A DNA stretch of 64,000 nucleotides from a virus: the IMG/VR virus record IMGVR_UViG_3300030616_000016, positions 167,648 to 231,647 of that record; one strand, 5' to 3'. The notes under the pieces are model-generated. The model ran no database searches. It saw nothing but the letters and a program-made list of their open reading frames with translations, and was not told where the DNA came from. The stretch's first letter is position 1. Each line of letters opens with the position of its first letter. Positions 8,456 to 18,100 of this stretch are shown here, one piece after another. The translations under genes and the position numbers were made by a program.

Positions 8456-9019
8456 ATGGCAGAAAAGCAAGTAGATAAAATTCCAGGTGAAATGCCTCCA
8501 GTCGAAATGCCTGTTCCGGAAGGAACACAGCAGCTTGCAGAAGATGAAGGCACAGGTCTTCCCAAAGGATTTGGCACCCCAGGTGCATCTGGCGCCCCAG
8601 GGGTACATCGGCCAGAACCATCTCTAAACCCAGAAGAAAAACCAGTAGACACACCTGATGTCAGTCGCGGAGATATTCCAGCCGAGATTCTTGGTCTTGA
8701 GCAATTTCTTCCAGCCGGGCTTACTGTAGAAATGGTTTGGCAATATAAACAGCAGTATGGAAATGTTTATATTGTTGAGGTCTGTGATCAGATCTATCTA
8801 TATCGTGCAATGGCCAAGCCTGAATACAAGAGCATCATGCAGATGGAAGGCGCTACAAGAGAAATGCAGGAAGAAAAGATTGCTGAGAAATGCGTTCTCT
8901 TCCCTGCGCTTGGTATTGAAGGCCTTAGAGTTGGACTGGCTGGTTTGGCATCGACTCTCACAGAGTATATTATGAGAGCCAGTGGATTTGGAGCGATGTC
9001 CACACCAACAAAATTATAG
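8456..9019 (+). CDS. tail assembly chaperone-like protein A
   Basis: This 187-aa protein is preceded by AAGGAGCATCAAG. The first 80 residues are rich in Pro, Gly and Glu and probably disordered. The conserved-looking core (about 105-165) contains DQIYLYRAMAKPEYKSIMQM and EKIAEKCVLFP, a pattern found in tail assembly chaperones (a strand, an R-x-[LM]-x-x-x-E-Y-K turn, then a helix ending in C-x-L-x-P). These proteins coat the tape-measure protein before tube polymerisation. The same core recurs in the next gene. Position between tube and giant tape-measure-like genes matches the usual chaperone location. No slippery frameshift site was found at the 3' end. Confidence 0.65.
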   Translation: MAEKQVDKIPGEMPPVEMPVPEGTQQLAEDEGTGLPKGFGTPGASGAPGVHRPEPSLNPEEKPVDTPDVSRGDIPAEILGLEQFLPAGLTVEMVWQYKQQYGNVYIVEVCDQIYLYRAMAKPEYKSIMQMEGATREMQEEKIAEKCVLFPALGIEGLRVGLAGLASTLTEYIMRASGFGAMSTPTKL

Positions 9020-9028
9020 AGGATATAA

Positions 9029-9793
9029 ATGGGAGAATTATGCGAGGCCTATCTAGGTCCAGAATATCTTCCAGGTCCTCTTATATCGGGTGAATATTTA
9101 AAAGGTGAGGTGGCAGAAGATCCAATTTTGTCACCTCATCTTGCACCTTATATCGCCGCTCTATTAAAGAAGTACGACGATATATTTCATGTTAAGTATA
9201 ATGATCAGGATTTTATAATCCGGCCATTGACTTCAAATGAATATAAGATACTGTGTAAGCTTAGGTTATACTTCGATCCTCAATTAGGGTTCGAAAAGAC
9301 AAGGCCTAGGTTTAGTGTTGTAAGCCTAGAAGATATATTTATAGACTGTATTCTTTATCCTGAGAATGTACTTGATATGGATTTAGATGCATATGTTGTT
9401 GATATGCTTATAGAGACTGCAATACAATATTCGGGATGGGATTCACAGGAGGATATATTTGTAACAAAAGCTCAAATGCAAGCTCATGTAACATCAGATC
9501 TATTAGAGGGCATGTTTACATTTATTAGACGAGCACACCCAGGTCTTGGTGATCGCGATCTTGAAAACAAGAATATTATTGATATAATGAAGTTAATAGC
9601 AAGTGCTGAATTGATATTGGATAAGCCATTCGAGATAGTCACCAAAGATGATAAATCAGATGCTTCTAAAATATCAACCGAAGTTATGATCAAAGAAGAC
9701 TTGGCAGGTCTTAATAAGCTTAATATGCAAGGCTTAAATAAGCCGGAGCTAGAATATGCCCGTAACGCCCAGAGAAGAACAGGAAAGAAGTAG
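9029..9793 (+). CDS. tail assembly chaperone-like protein B
   Basis: This 254-aa protein starts 9 bases after the previous gene in the same reading frame, behind GAGGATATAA. Residues 55-115 carry DQDFIIRPLTSNEYKILCKL and EDIFIDCILYP, the same core as chaperone-like protein A. A helical C-terminal half follows with Lys/Asp-rich segments. Two stop codons separate the genes, so a longer product could arise only by readthrough, for which I see no signal. The last 38 bases overlap the giant gene that follows, suggesting coupled translation. The role as tape-measure chaperone is inferred from the core motif and gene order. Confidence 0.62.
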   Translation: MGELCEAYLGPEYLPGPLISGEYLKGEVAEDPILSPHLAPYIAALLKKYDDIFHVKYNDQDFIIRPLTSNEYKILCKLRLYFDPQLGFEKTRPRFSVVSLEDIFIDCILYPENVLDMDLDAYVVDMLIETAIQYSGWDSQEDIFVTKAQMQAHVTSDLLEGMFTFIRRAHPGLGDRDLENKNIIDIMKLIASAELILDKPFEIVTKDDKSDASKISTEVMIKEDLAGLNKLNMQGLNKPELEYARNAQRRTGKK

Positions 9794-12700
9794 TGGATGG
9801 CTTGGTTATGGCGCGGGATCATTAGCTGTTCTAGCTGGCGCATATATGCTTGGGAAGAATCCAAAGACGCTATACGCAATGGGCGAAACTTTGGACACCG
9901 CAGTATCAGCTATATCAGATGTAACCACCTTTGGTAAGCAACACATAGTAGAAAATCTTAGTAGAATCACTGGCAAGTTCGGTTCTTCCATAGAGACAGC
10001 TGCCAGAAGCCCTTCATCTACAAAAGCACTTAATCCAGAAATATTCAATTCCCTGCAAGGCGCTCTAAGCGCCTGGGAATCTGGCGCCGCAACTACACAG
10101 ACACTTAGAGACGCTCTTGCTGCCAAGTTCTCTAACGTAACGACGGTTAGACCGGGTGTACGTAATCTTCAAGTAAAAGAGATAACACAAGCATTCAGTG
10201 ATATCACTCCTGACGACCCTTTCACTTTATTTGGAAGATCTATAGATAAGAAGGGCGCTGGTCTTCTTAAACAGGCTCAAGAGATAGGAATTGTAGACAA
10301 AGACTGGGTTGCTGACAAAGGCATGTTTATTGATGGTCAGAGATTGGTTGACGCCAATATATTCAGGCCTGAGAAGTGGGGAGAATCTCTTGTAAAAACA
10401 TTACGTGGTGCTACTGGCGGATTCCTTACCGACTCATTACTGCCAAGTACCCATCTTCTTCGAGAGATTCCAGATATAGCTGAGATCTCAACAAAAGGGT
10501 TGGGCAAGCATATAAAAGAGGGAACACTAGATAAAGCCTTTAAGATTGGCGATCAACTTGTTGGTATAACAAAAGATAATTTTGTTGTTGACTTGCCTAA
10601 GCTTCGTGTTGGCCCAGTAGGAAATGCTATTTCTAAGGCACACGCTATAAGAAAGGGGCTTGTAAGACATAGAACAGTTGATGAGATGAAGGAGCTTCTC
10701 GCTTCCAGGGGGCAAGATCTTAATCCGCGTCAAGAAAAGCTATATAGAGCATTAGAAAATAGATTCCTTAGCGAGTATGTTGGCATTGGTCCTCAATACG
10801 CAAGTGAAACGGCGCTTCCAAAGATGCTGCATGGCTGGCTGGCAAAGTTCTACCAGACGGACCTTAAGCCAATATCGATGATTCCAGGCAAGTCATTCGA
10901 TGAGGTATGGGAAAATCTAAGCATTGGTCAAAGAGTCAAGGTTATGGCCAAAGGAGATGTTGATAGCGTCGCCTGGGCCAGAACTTCGATTGCTGGCGAT
11001 CAAGACATTCGATCTTTTGAACAGATACAAGAGATAAAAAGAGCTATCCATGGAGAAAGCTGGGAAGCTGCGCTGGATCCGAGTGGTGAAATATCTAAAA
11101 CAACATCGGTGTTTGGAAGAAGATCAGTAACCAATGCAGAGCAGTTTATGGCAGAAATGCTTGATGAAGAATTCAAGCACACTATGTCACACAACTACTA
11201 TGCCTATGATACTGCTGAACTTGCTGGTAACTGGGCACATACTGTCTTCACGACTCCATTTAGAATAGCATCCAACATGTTTGGATTTGGACTCAAGCAT
11301 GACTCGTTAGGAAAGACTGCGCTCAGAGCCACGGTTGGCATTCCTATGGCCGGATATCTCGCATGGCAGGGAGCAAACTATTTAGATTTTCTTACTGAGC
11401 AGACAACGACATTTAGTCCAATCAAAGGTGTTGCCAGAACATATGCAGAAGCTCAGATAGCCAAACAAAGCATGGCTAATCTTATAGGCATATCATATGC
11501 ATCTAAAACAGCAGAAAGTATGATTGGAATAGATATCGATTCTCCTATTTCCGTTGCGCTTAGAAGCATAGGACTGCCTATACTTGGAGCTAAGATTGGA
11601 CAAAAGATAAATCCTGGAATGGGACGACCTGGTATGTATGTCGGTATTGGGCTAGCCGCGCTTACTTTATCAGACGACCTATCTAGAGATGCAGATGAAT
11701 TAAGAGATATATATGAAGGAAGAAAAGAAGTTCCTGTTAGAAAGTCTCGCTGGTGGATGCTTGGATGTTTTGACCCTCACCAAAGCGTAATGCTTGAAGA
11801 TGGAAGCCTTGTCCATGCAGAAGATGTAGACAGTGGAATGGTAGTCATTAACGATATAGGAGAATATACAGAGGTGACTAATGTCTCTGTAAGAATTACC
11901 GATAAAGACGAGGAGCTAATTTCTATTCTGCCTCATGGATTTCCTTATCCAACAAAAATAACAGGCAATCATGAAGTTCTTGTCCACAGACGTCCTTGTA
12001 TCAAGCCATATACATATAAAACTGGATGTCATCCAAGACGAATCACGAATAGTTCGTGTAGATCTTGTCCGAATGCCTCGCCGGATCTTAATCTGTCATA
12101 TGTCAGAGCCGATGAGCTGAGGCCGGACGACTTTCTTATTCTGCCTAGGCTAAAATGCAACACCTCTATTGGGCTTATCGACCTGTCTGATTACCATGAT
12201 CTATTTGTCATCGATAAAGAAAAAATAGCAGCAGGTCAAAGATTGCATGGTGGTGTTCGGCGTGCTCCAAAAAGCAAATATACTAATAGAATTATACATC
12301 CCGATAAAGATCTCGGTATGCTTTTAGGTTGGGTTTTAGCAGAAGGAAGTAAGCATAGCGACAACTCTATTGAATGTGTGTATAATATTAGTGAAAGCGA
12401 TTTTGCCTTGCAAATGGGTAAAATAGCGCATGCCAAGTTTGGAGCTAGTTATAGCCTATCTGAAAGAGATGGTAGTACTGGGAGAATTGTTATAGGTAGT
12501 AAATTTTTACTCGGTTTTTGTACCAGTGTTGGCATACTGCCAAATAAAACTCCGAACATACGCAGAATGCTAGATTATGGTGAGTGTTTTGTTAAAGGGT
12601 TTGTCATAGGTGCTGTATATGGAGATGGAAGCTATACCGACGGCCATTGGAGATTCAAGGCGAAAAGACTACAGACATGTATTTTCTTGAGAGATATGAT

Positions 12701-15194
12701 CCATGCAGTCGGAGGAGCTGCTTCTATATGTCGAAACTCGTCTATGCTTGAAGGCAAGAGGTTTGATGCGTATTCAGTCACAATAATAGAATTAGATTTT
12801 GCTCTTATTAAGCATTATTATAAAGGAATACCAAAAACCAAGCAGTTAAAATCTGCAATTGGCTGTAAAGACTATGTTTTATATACAATCAGAAGCATAG
12901 TCGCCTCCGATCCTCCTGAAATTGTTTATGACTTCCATGTTAGAGACAGGAATAGCATCTGTTTGCCTGGGCATGTTGTTCACAACTCAGATCCCTTTGA
13001 AGGTGGAGACACTGATTATTACAGGCCTCACCTTATAGCCACAATGCTTTCTGATACCTCTGCCATGGAAGCAAAGTATGGTTCCAAGTCCGCATATTGG
13101 TCTCATGGCACAATGTTCCCTACGCCTCATAATGTATTTGGCTTGAGTATACTGGCTGACCCATACTATGTAGAAAGAAAGCATTACTATGATAGGCCGT
13201 ATCCAATAACAGGAAGATCTAATCTTGCAGAATTTCCTATCTGGGGCAACATACTTGATGCTACTCTTGGAGAGGTTATTAAGCCTACCAAGGTAATGCA
13301 TGAAAATGAACTGGCGCATTATATAACTCAAACCCCTGAGTTCTCTGGAGACAAAGGACTGCAGAGTGTAGCTCAGCAGCTGTCTCTAGCACAAATTAGG
13401 CCTGGTAAGGTGCTGCCAAGAGTAGAAGGAACGCAGGATGACATTGGTCATGCAATATATGACATGACTGAATTTGCTGGATTAAAGGGATTTCTATTTA
13501 CGTCTCTCAAGAAGCAAGTCACTGGAAGCCCTGACTTCTCTGACCAAGGCGCAAGATGGGCTAGTGCAGATGATATTTATAATAAATCTGATGCATACTA
13601 TGATCTACAGCTTGGTGGTATGCTAGGTGCAACCGAGTTCTTCAGAAGATTTTTACCACATAGACAAAACCAAATAGACTATGTTAATCCTCTAAGCAAT
13701 GAAGCTCCGGCATGGCTCCCTGGTAAAAGGTCTGTTTTTGGCGATACAGACTTTATAGATTTCCATAGCTCAGATCCATACACTCGTATCAAGGAGGGGT
13801 CTAAGCGTCTTCCAGGTGCTCAGTATGAAGCTATACACGAACTACATTCTGGTAAAAAAGGCGAATATGATGCTTTTGATAGAATGAAGATATTGGCTGA
13901 TGTCAGCCCATATTCTAATGCCTTCAAGTACTATAAGAACATAGTGGATAAGATGGCTCAGGACGGCCAGCTAGACGGCTATTGGATGGATGAATACCTT
14001 GAAATAGACAGGAGAATTAAAGGAGAAGGACTGCCCGACTTTGAAGCAGAGACAGCAAGTAAAGAGCTTGGTATTTCTGGTGCAGCTGCTGGGACTGCTG
14101 GCCTACTAAATAATCACCTTAGAATACCATGGGTAGGTACTAAGTTAATGAGCATGGATCAAGATCCGCTGGTAGACTATCAAGAGAAGATTTCATTCAA
14201 TAATGACTTCAATGATTGGACTAAACCAATAGACACTATGTTGATGCCATACATGCGCGCACAAAGTGCAAGAGGAGCTATCTCTGGAGCTTTTGGTGGT
14301 GCAACACTAGGTGTTCTTAGCTCAGCTGCTGGAGGTTCATACGCCGGTACTGTAGGAGCTATCGGAGCAGGCGTTGGAACAGTGATGGGATTGGCCGGCG
14401 TTAATGCTCCTGAAAATGAAATCAGAAGAAGGTCTATGGAAGAATACTTCGATAGCTTAGAATATCTGAAGTACAATAAACTAGCTGACAAGGCTGGCGA
14501 ACAAGGCAATATTGCTCTTGCAAATAGATTAAGAAGAATGTCTAAGAGAACCATGGTAGGACTCGACTATTCTCAAGACACAACCTCTTTCTATAAAGCA
14601 GCTTACAGCGCTCTCCCAAAACCGGACAGGCAGTATCTGCAGGCTTTTATCCAGGTTGATCCGGGTAAAAGACCTGAAGTCCTTGACAAAGTTCCAGATT
14701 ATATGCAGCCTATTCTTATGCGTCTATGGAAAGATCCAAAGTCCGAAGCTGATGCCGGCAAGCTATCAAGAGTAGACCAAAACAATAGAGCCCATCAGGC
14801 TGCTTTATCGTATGTAAACAGTCACGGCGGCGTCCCAGATGATGATTCTATGGTATGGCATCCAGATATTAGCATTGAAGATGTCAAACTAAAGACCATT
14901 AAAAATCTTGGTGCTGACATACATAACTTTGGGTTTTGGGGAACTGATGAGCGAGATCTTGAAAGAACGCGGCCTTATATCAAACCCCTTCCATTCTCAT
15001 ATAATACAAACACTTACCAATCTAATAGGTTGAATTTTACTAATAATATGTTACAATATGGTTTTAGCAATGTGTATGTTGATTTGATAAGAAATCCTAG
15101 CAGGCAGCCAGAAAATGTATATTCAATTAATATTCAGAGAAATAGACTTGGTGACATTGCAGGGTTTGACAGCAGGTCTGAGGGAAGGTTCTAA
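9756..15194 (+). CDS. giant tail protein (tape-measure region) interrupted by an intein
   Basis: The precursor has 1812 aa; removal of the 407-aa intein at residues 671-1077 leaves 1405 aa. The start at 9756 has CCGGAG upstream and overlaps the chaperone gene. A probable membrane segment lies at about 14-32 and further hydrophobic stretches at about 520-545, 600-640 and near 1510-1550 (Gly/Ala-rich), as in tape-measure and DNA-delivery proteins. The splice site joins RKSRWWMLG to SDPFEGGDTDYYRPH, and DPYTRIKEGSKRLPGAQYEA occurs further on; I recall related motifs in uncharacterised large-phage tail proteins. Placement right after the chaperones supports a tape-measure or internal tail role. 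It ends in EGRF and its stop overlaps the next start (TAATG). Confidence 0.75.
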   Translation: MPVTPREEQERSSGWLGYGAGSLAVLAGAYMLGKNPKTLYAMGETLDTAVSAISDVTTFGKQHIVENLSRITGKFGSSIETAARSPSSTKALNPEIFNSLQGALSAWESGAATTQTLRDALAAKFSNVTTVRPGVRNLQVKEITQAFSDITPDDPFTLFGRSIDKKGAGLLKQAQEIGIVDKDWVADKGMFIDGQRLVDANIFRPEKWGESLVKTLRGATGGFLTDSLLPSTHLLREIPDIAEISTKGLGKHIKEGTLDKAFKIGDQLVGITKDNFVVDLPKLRVGPVGNAISKAHAIRKGLVRHRTVDEMKELLASRGQDLNPRQEKLYRALENRFLSEYVGIGPQYASETALPKMLHGWLAKFYQTDLKPISMIPGKSFDEVWENLSIGQRVKVMAKGDVDSVAWARTSIAGDQDIRSFEQIQEIKRAIHGESWEAALDPSGEISKTTSVFGRRSVTNAEQFMAEMLDEEFKHTMSHNYYAYDTAELAGNWAHTVFTTPFRIASNMFGFGLKHDSLGKTALRATVGIPMAGYLAWQGANYLDFLTEQTTTFSPIKGVARTYAEAQIAKQSMANLIGISYASKTAESMIGIDIDSPISVALRSIGLPILGAKIGQKINPGMGRPGMYVGIGLAALTLSDDLSRDADELRDIYEGRKEVPVRKSRWWMLGCFDPHQSVMLEDGSLVHAEDVDSGMVVINDIGEYTEVTNVSVRITDKDEELISILPHGFPYPTKITGNHEVLVHRRPCIKPYTYKTGCHPRRITNSSCRSCPNASPDLNLSYVRADELRPDDFLILPRLKCNTSIGLIDLSDYHDLFVIDKEKIAAGQRLHGGVRRAPKSKYTNRIIHPDKDLGMLLGWVLAEGSKHSDNSIECVYNISESDFALQMGKIAHAKFGASYSLSERDGSTGRIVIGSKFLLGFCTSVGILPNKTPNIRRMLDYGECFVKGFVIGAVYGDGSYTDGHWRFKAKRLQTCIFLRDMIHAVGGAASICRNSSMLEGKRFDAYSVTIIELDFALIKHYYKGIPKTKQLKSAIGCKDYVLYTIRSIVASDPPEIVYDFHVRDRNSICLPGHVVHNSDPFEGGDTDYYRPHLIATMLSDTSAMEAKYGSKSAYWSHGTMFPTPHNVFGLSILADPYYVERKHYYDRPYPITGRSNLAEFPIWGNILDATLGEVIKPTKVMHENELAHYITQTPEFSGDKGLQSVAQQLSLAQIRPGKVLPRVEGTQDDIGHAIYDMTEFAGLKGFLFTSLKKQVTGSPDFSDQGARWASADDIYNKSDAYYDLQLGGMLGATEFFRRFLPHRQNQIDYVNPLSNEAPAWLPGKRSVFGDTDFIDFHSSDPYTRIKEGSKRLPGAQYEAIHELHSGKKGEYDAFDRMKILADVSPYSNAFKYYKNIVDKMAQDGQLDGYWMDEYLEIDRRIKGEGLPDFEAETASKELGISGAAAGTAGLLNNHLRIPWVGTKLMSMDQDPLVDYQEKISFNNDFNDWTKPIDTMLMPYMRAQSARGAISGAFGGATLGVLSSAAGGSYAGTVGAIGAGVGTVMGLAGVNAPENEIRRRSMEEYFDSLEYLKYNKLADKAGEQGNIALANRLRRMSKRTMVGLDYSQDTTSFYKAAYSALPKPDRQYLQAFIQVDPGKRPEVLDKVPDYMQPILMRLWKDPKSEADAGKLSRVDQNNRAHQAALSYVNSHGGVPDDDSMVWHPDISIEDVKLKTIKNLGADIHNFGFWGTDERDLERTRPYIKPLPFSYNTNTYQSNRLNFTNNMLQYGFSNVYVDLIRNPSRQPENVYSINIQRNRLGDIAGFDSRSEGRF
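11766..12986 (+). mobile_element. intein with LAGLIDADG homing endonuclease, 407 aa
   Basis: The element runs from Cys671 to Asn1077 of the host protein. It has all splicing landmarks: CFDPHQSVMLEDGS at the N-terminus (block A), TGNH at 736-739 (block B), VYDFHVRDRNSI before the end (block F), and GHVVHN followed by Ser1078 as the first C-extein residue (block G). The two endonuclease motifs are LGMLLGWVLAEGS (853-865) and VKGFVIGAVYGDGS (946-959), with the acidic residues E863 and D957 expected to bind metal. Four cysteines at 748, 758, 768 and 771 may form a small zinc site. Both splicing and homing look intact. The insertion keeps the host frame. Confidence 0.95.
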
Positions 15195-18100
15195 TGCCTG
15201 ACAAGCCAGAACAAAGAAGTGGATCAGTAGCGCCTTGGTTGGTTGGCGGAGGGCTATTAGCTTTTGGTGGGTATCAGGGATATAAGCACTTCGGCCAGAA
15301 GCACTTAGGAAATATGGCAAATAATCTAGGCGATGAGATTAAAGCTGTTGTGCCATCAGTAGAACAAACCGAACAAATAATCAAACCAAGTTCTTCCACA
15401 GAATTCTGGCATAAGTTTGACAGAGCAGGAACTCCTGCAGCTGGCATTGGAGCCACAAATTCATTTATGCATGATATAGTTGATGTCGAAGATGCACACT
15501 ATAAAGGATTCGATGAGATTTTAACTCCTAAGAGAGCTGCTGCTTATAACAAAATTGTGACAGCTCAGCTTACCGACTTTCAGTCTGTTATGAATAATAC
15601 ACACGGAACCAATCTTCTTAATATAGAAGCAATCAACGAGTCTATAAATAGTGCAAATACTGGTTTTATTGATGGCATCAGCGAAAGAGCAAAGAGAAAT
15701 ACAGAAACAGCTGGCTTAATAGGAAGGTCTGATGTAGAAGATATATTTTTTGCTCATTATGGAAGAAAGGGTAAAAGAGCTCAAGAGTTCATTGCAAGAG
15801 AGCAGGCTGCTGTATCACAACTGGAAGATATAGCAAGCCGGCTTACAGCATCAACTGGGCATCAAGTTAAAATACAGGCCATTAACCGCAGCGGTGTAGC
15901 TCCAGAAATAGGGCTCAGAGTAGGTGGCGAGTTTATTTCTATGGGCGCCGCCACTGGAACAAGGCTTCAGTTTGGTTCAAATGTATATCAGGGGCCTCAA
16001 GCCATTCTTGGCAGAACAGCTGAAGGCAGGCTAAAGACCATGACCTTTCATGAAGCTTCTGTAAATGTTCTTGAACAAAAAATGGGCGAGCTAAAAGGCA
16101 TCAAGTCTTCAAGTCAGCTTAGATCCAAGATATCCGGTATATTATCCGAGCCTAGAGAGGCCGCAATCTTTTCTAGTCCTGAAGATAAGATGAGAGCTAT
16201 AGCTGGTGTTCCTGGACAACCTATGAGCGCTGCCGATGTCGCTAGAAGTGGTAACATTGTAACTATGCCGAGTATAGTTAAAGAATCAGGCGCACAAGCT
16301 TCAAGAGATGCTGCTGAAACTCTTAGAAGAATAACTGAATGGGCAGGCAAAGAGGATTGGGACGAGACTACTCGCGCAAGAATGTTTCATATAAAACCTG
16401 GACAAAGGATTACTCCAGAGCGCGTGCTAAGGCATTTCGTTACAGCTGTTAAAGGAGATAAGGTAGACAGACTGACTTTCTCTGCTTTTACTTCTTTGAA
16501 AGCTCTTACGGTTGGAGGGATGCTCACTCCGTTTCAAAACATAGCCAAGGAAGGCGGCGAGGAACTACGCACAGGATTGCTTAGAAAATCTCAATCCGCC
16601 AAATATAAATATAATAAGTATTATGGCTATGGAAGGGAAATGAGACGGCAGAATCTTGCTGGGCTTCTTGCAGGTGAGGGTTCTGAGCGTTTGGCTGGAA
16701 GCGTAAGTGGCAAGGTTCATGCTATAGATAAAGTTCAGAAATTAATTGATGGTGAATGGGTAGACGTTCCAGACAAACTAGTTGGCGCGTTAGGTGGTAA
16801 ATTTTCAGGTGGTTCTGGTGTTATGGCTATTAGTGAGGAATTCGGCGATTTATCTCACGAGTCATCTGGAGATTATATGCTCAAAAAGATAAGCGGCTCT
16901 CCTAACAAGAAAATCAAAGATACAATTAATGAACTTGCAAGAAAGGGCAAGCTAGATGTAAGGAATCTAAAAGCAGCGGGTATTACAGTTCGCAAAAAAG
17001 ATGCTCAGGGGCTATTGCGAACTGAAACAGGAAGCCTGGAATTTAGCCAGGCTGCTTTAAAGCAAGCAAGCGAGACAGAAAACTCTCTGGTTATACCCGG
17101 TAAAAGACTTAGAAAAATAAGTGAATCTGGCTATGCTTTTAGGCTTGGGCCTACTAGTGTTTCAGCTACAAGAGGTACTCGATTTATAGGCAAAGGCTCA
17201 GAGGGAGTTCTTGGTGCTTTGTGGTCAACGAATATTAAACCGGAAGTAAGATCTCAAATGGCTTATGCCACAATACAGAGCCTAATGGAAGAATCAGATA
17301 TCAAATATTCTCGCAATTTAGACGAGTTTGCAGCTACTATATCTGGTGAACTAGATAGAGCCGATCCTAATGCCAGATATTTTAAAGGCGTAGAAGGCAA
17401 TCAAAAAAGATGGCAGCAGCTTACAGATCTAATGACTGAAAGAATGCAGAAAGAAGGAGTAGATAAACGTAGCCTGGATAAGTTTAGAGCATCTATGGAA
17501 GGATATGGTCCTGGTAAGACCATAGAATTTGCTGCTGAGGGTCAACACTACAGAGCTAGAGCTACGACACTAACTGGTACTGCGTTTCCTAGAATGTATC
17601 CTCTTGAAGAGGAGACAGCATTGCATGGTACAGTAGGCAGATATAAATCTGAGTATACAAAGAAGCTGGATGATTTTAATAAAGCATTGGCTGGACATGA
17701 GGACCTTCCTGGTGTTCAAAGATTCATGGAAGCTCAAACAAAGAAACATAGTATTCTTGAAGATGTTTTACGCCACGAATCTGTGCCAGATACACTGATA
17801 AGAAACTTCAATGAAGCTGAAACTCAACAGCTAGAGGCCATAAGAGAAATACAAAGAATGGAAGGCGGTCCAATAAAAGGCATAGAGAAGAAGTTTATTG
17901 CACTCAAAACAAGCGAAGAACAGTTTATGTCCAAGCTTACACAGAGAGCGCAAAGTACTCCACGCAGATATAGACCACAAGACTTTATGATGATGGCTAT
18001 AAAAGCTCATGCTGACCCTGAAAACAGAGACACAGGTGTGCTTGAGTATCTGCTTCGCATGCAGGAAGGTAGCCAGGCTCGCCGCAGCTTTCAAAACGTG

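Noticed and set aside
8990-9035. Possible programmed frameshift or readthrough between the two chaperone-like genes.
   Set aside because: The genes are in the same frame, separated by TAG and TAA, with no heptanucleotide slippery site; the second has its own start and ribosome binding site.
9756-15194. Treating the 1812-aa frame as one uninterrupted structural protein.
   Set aside because: The complete set of intein splice blocks and LAGLIDADG motifs shows that 407 residues belong to a self-splicing element.
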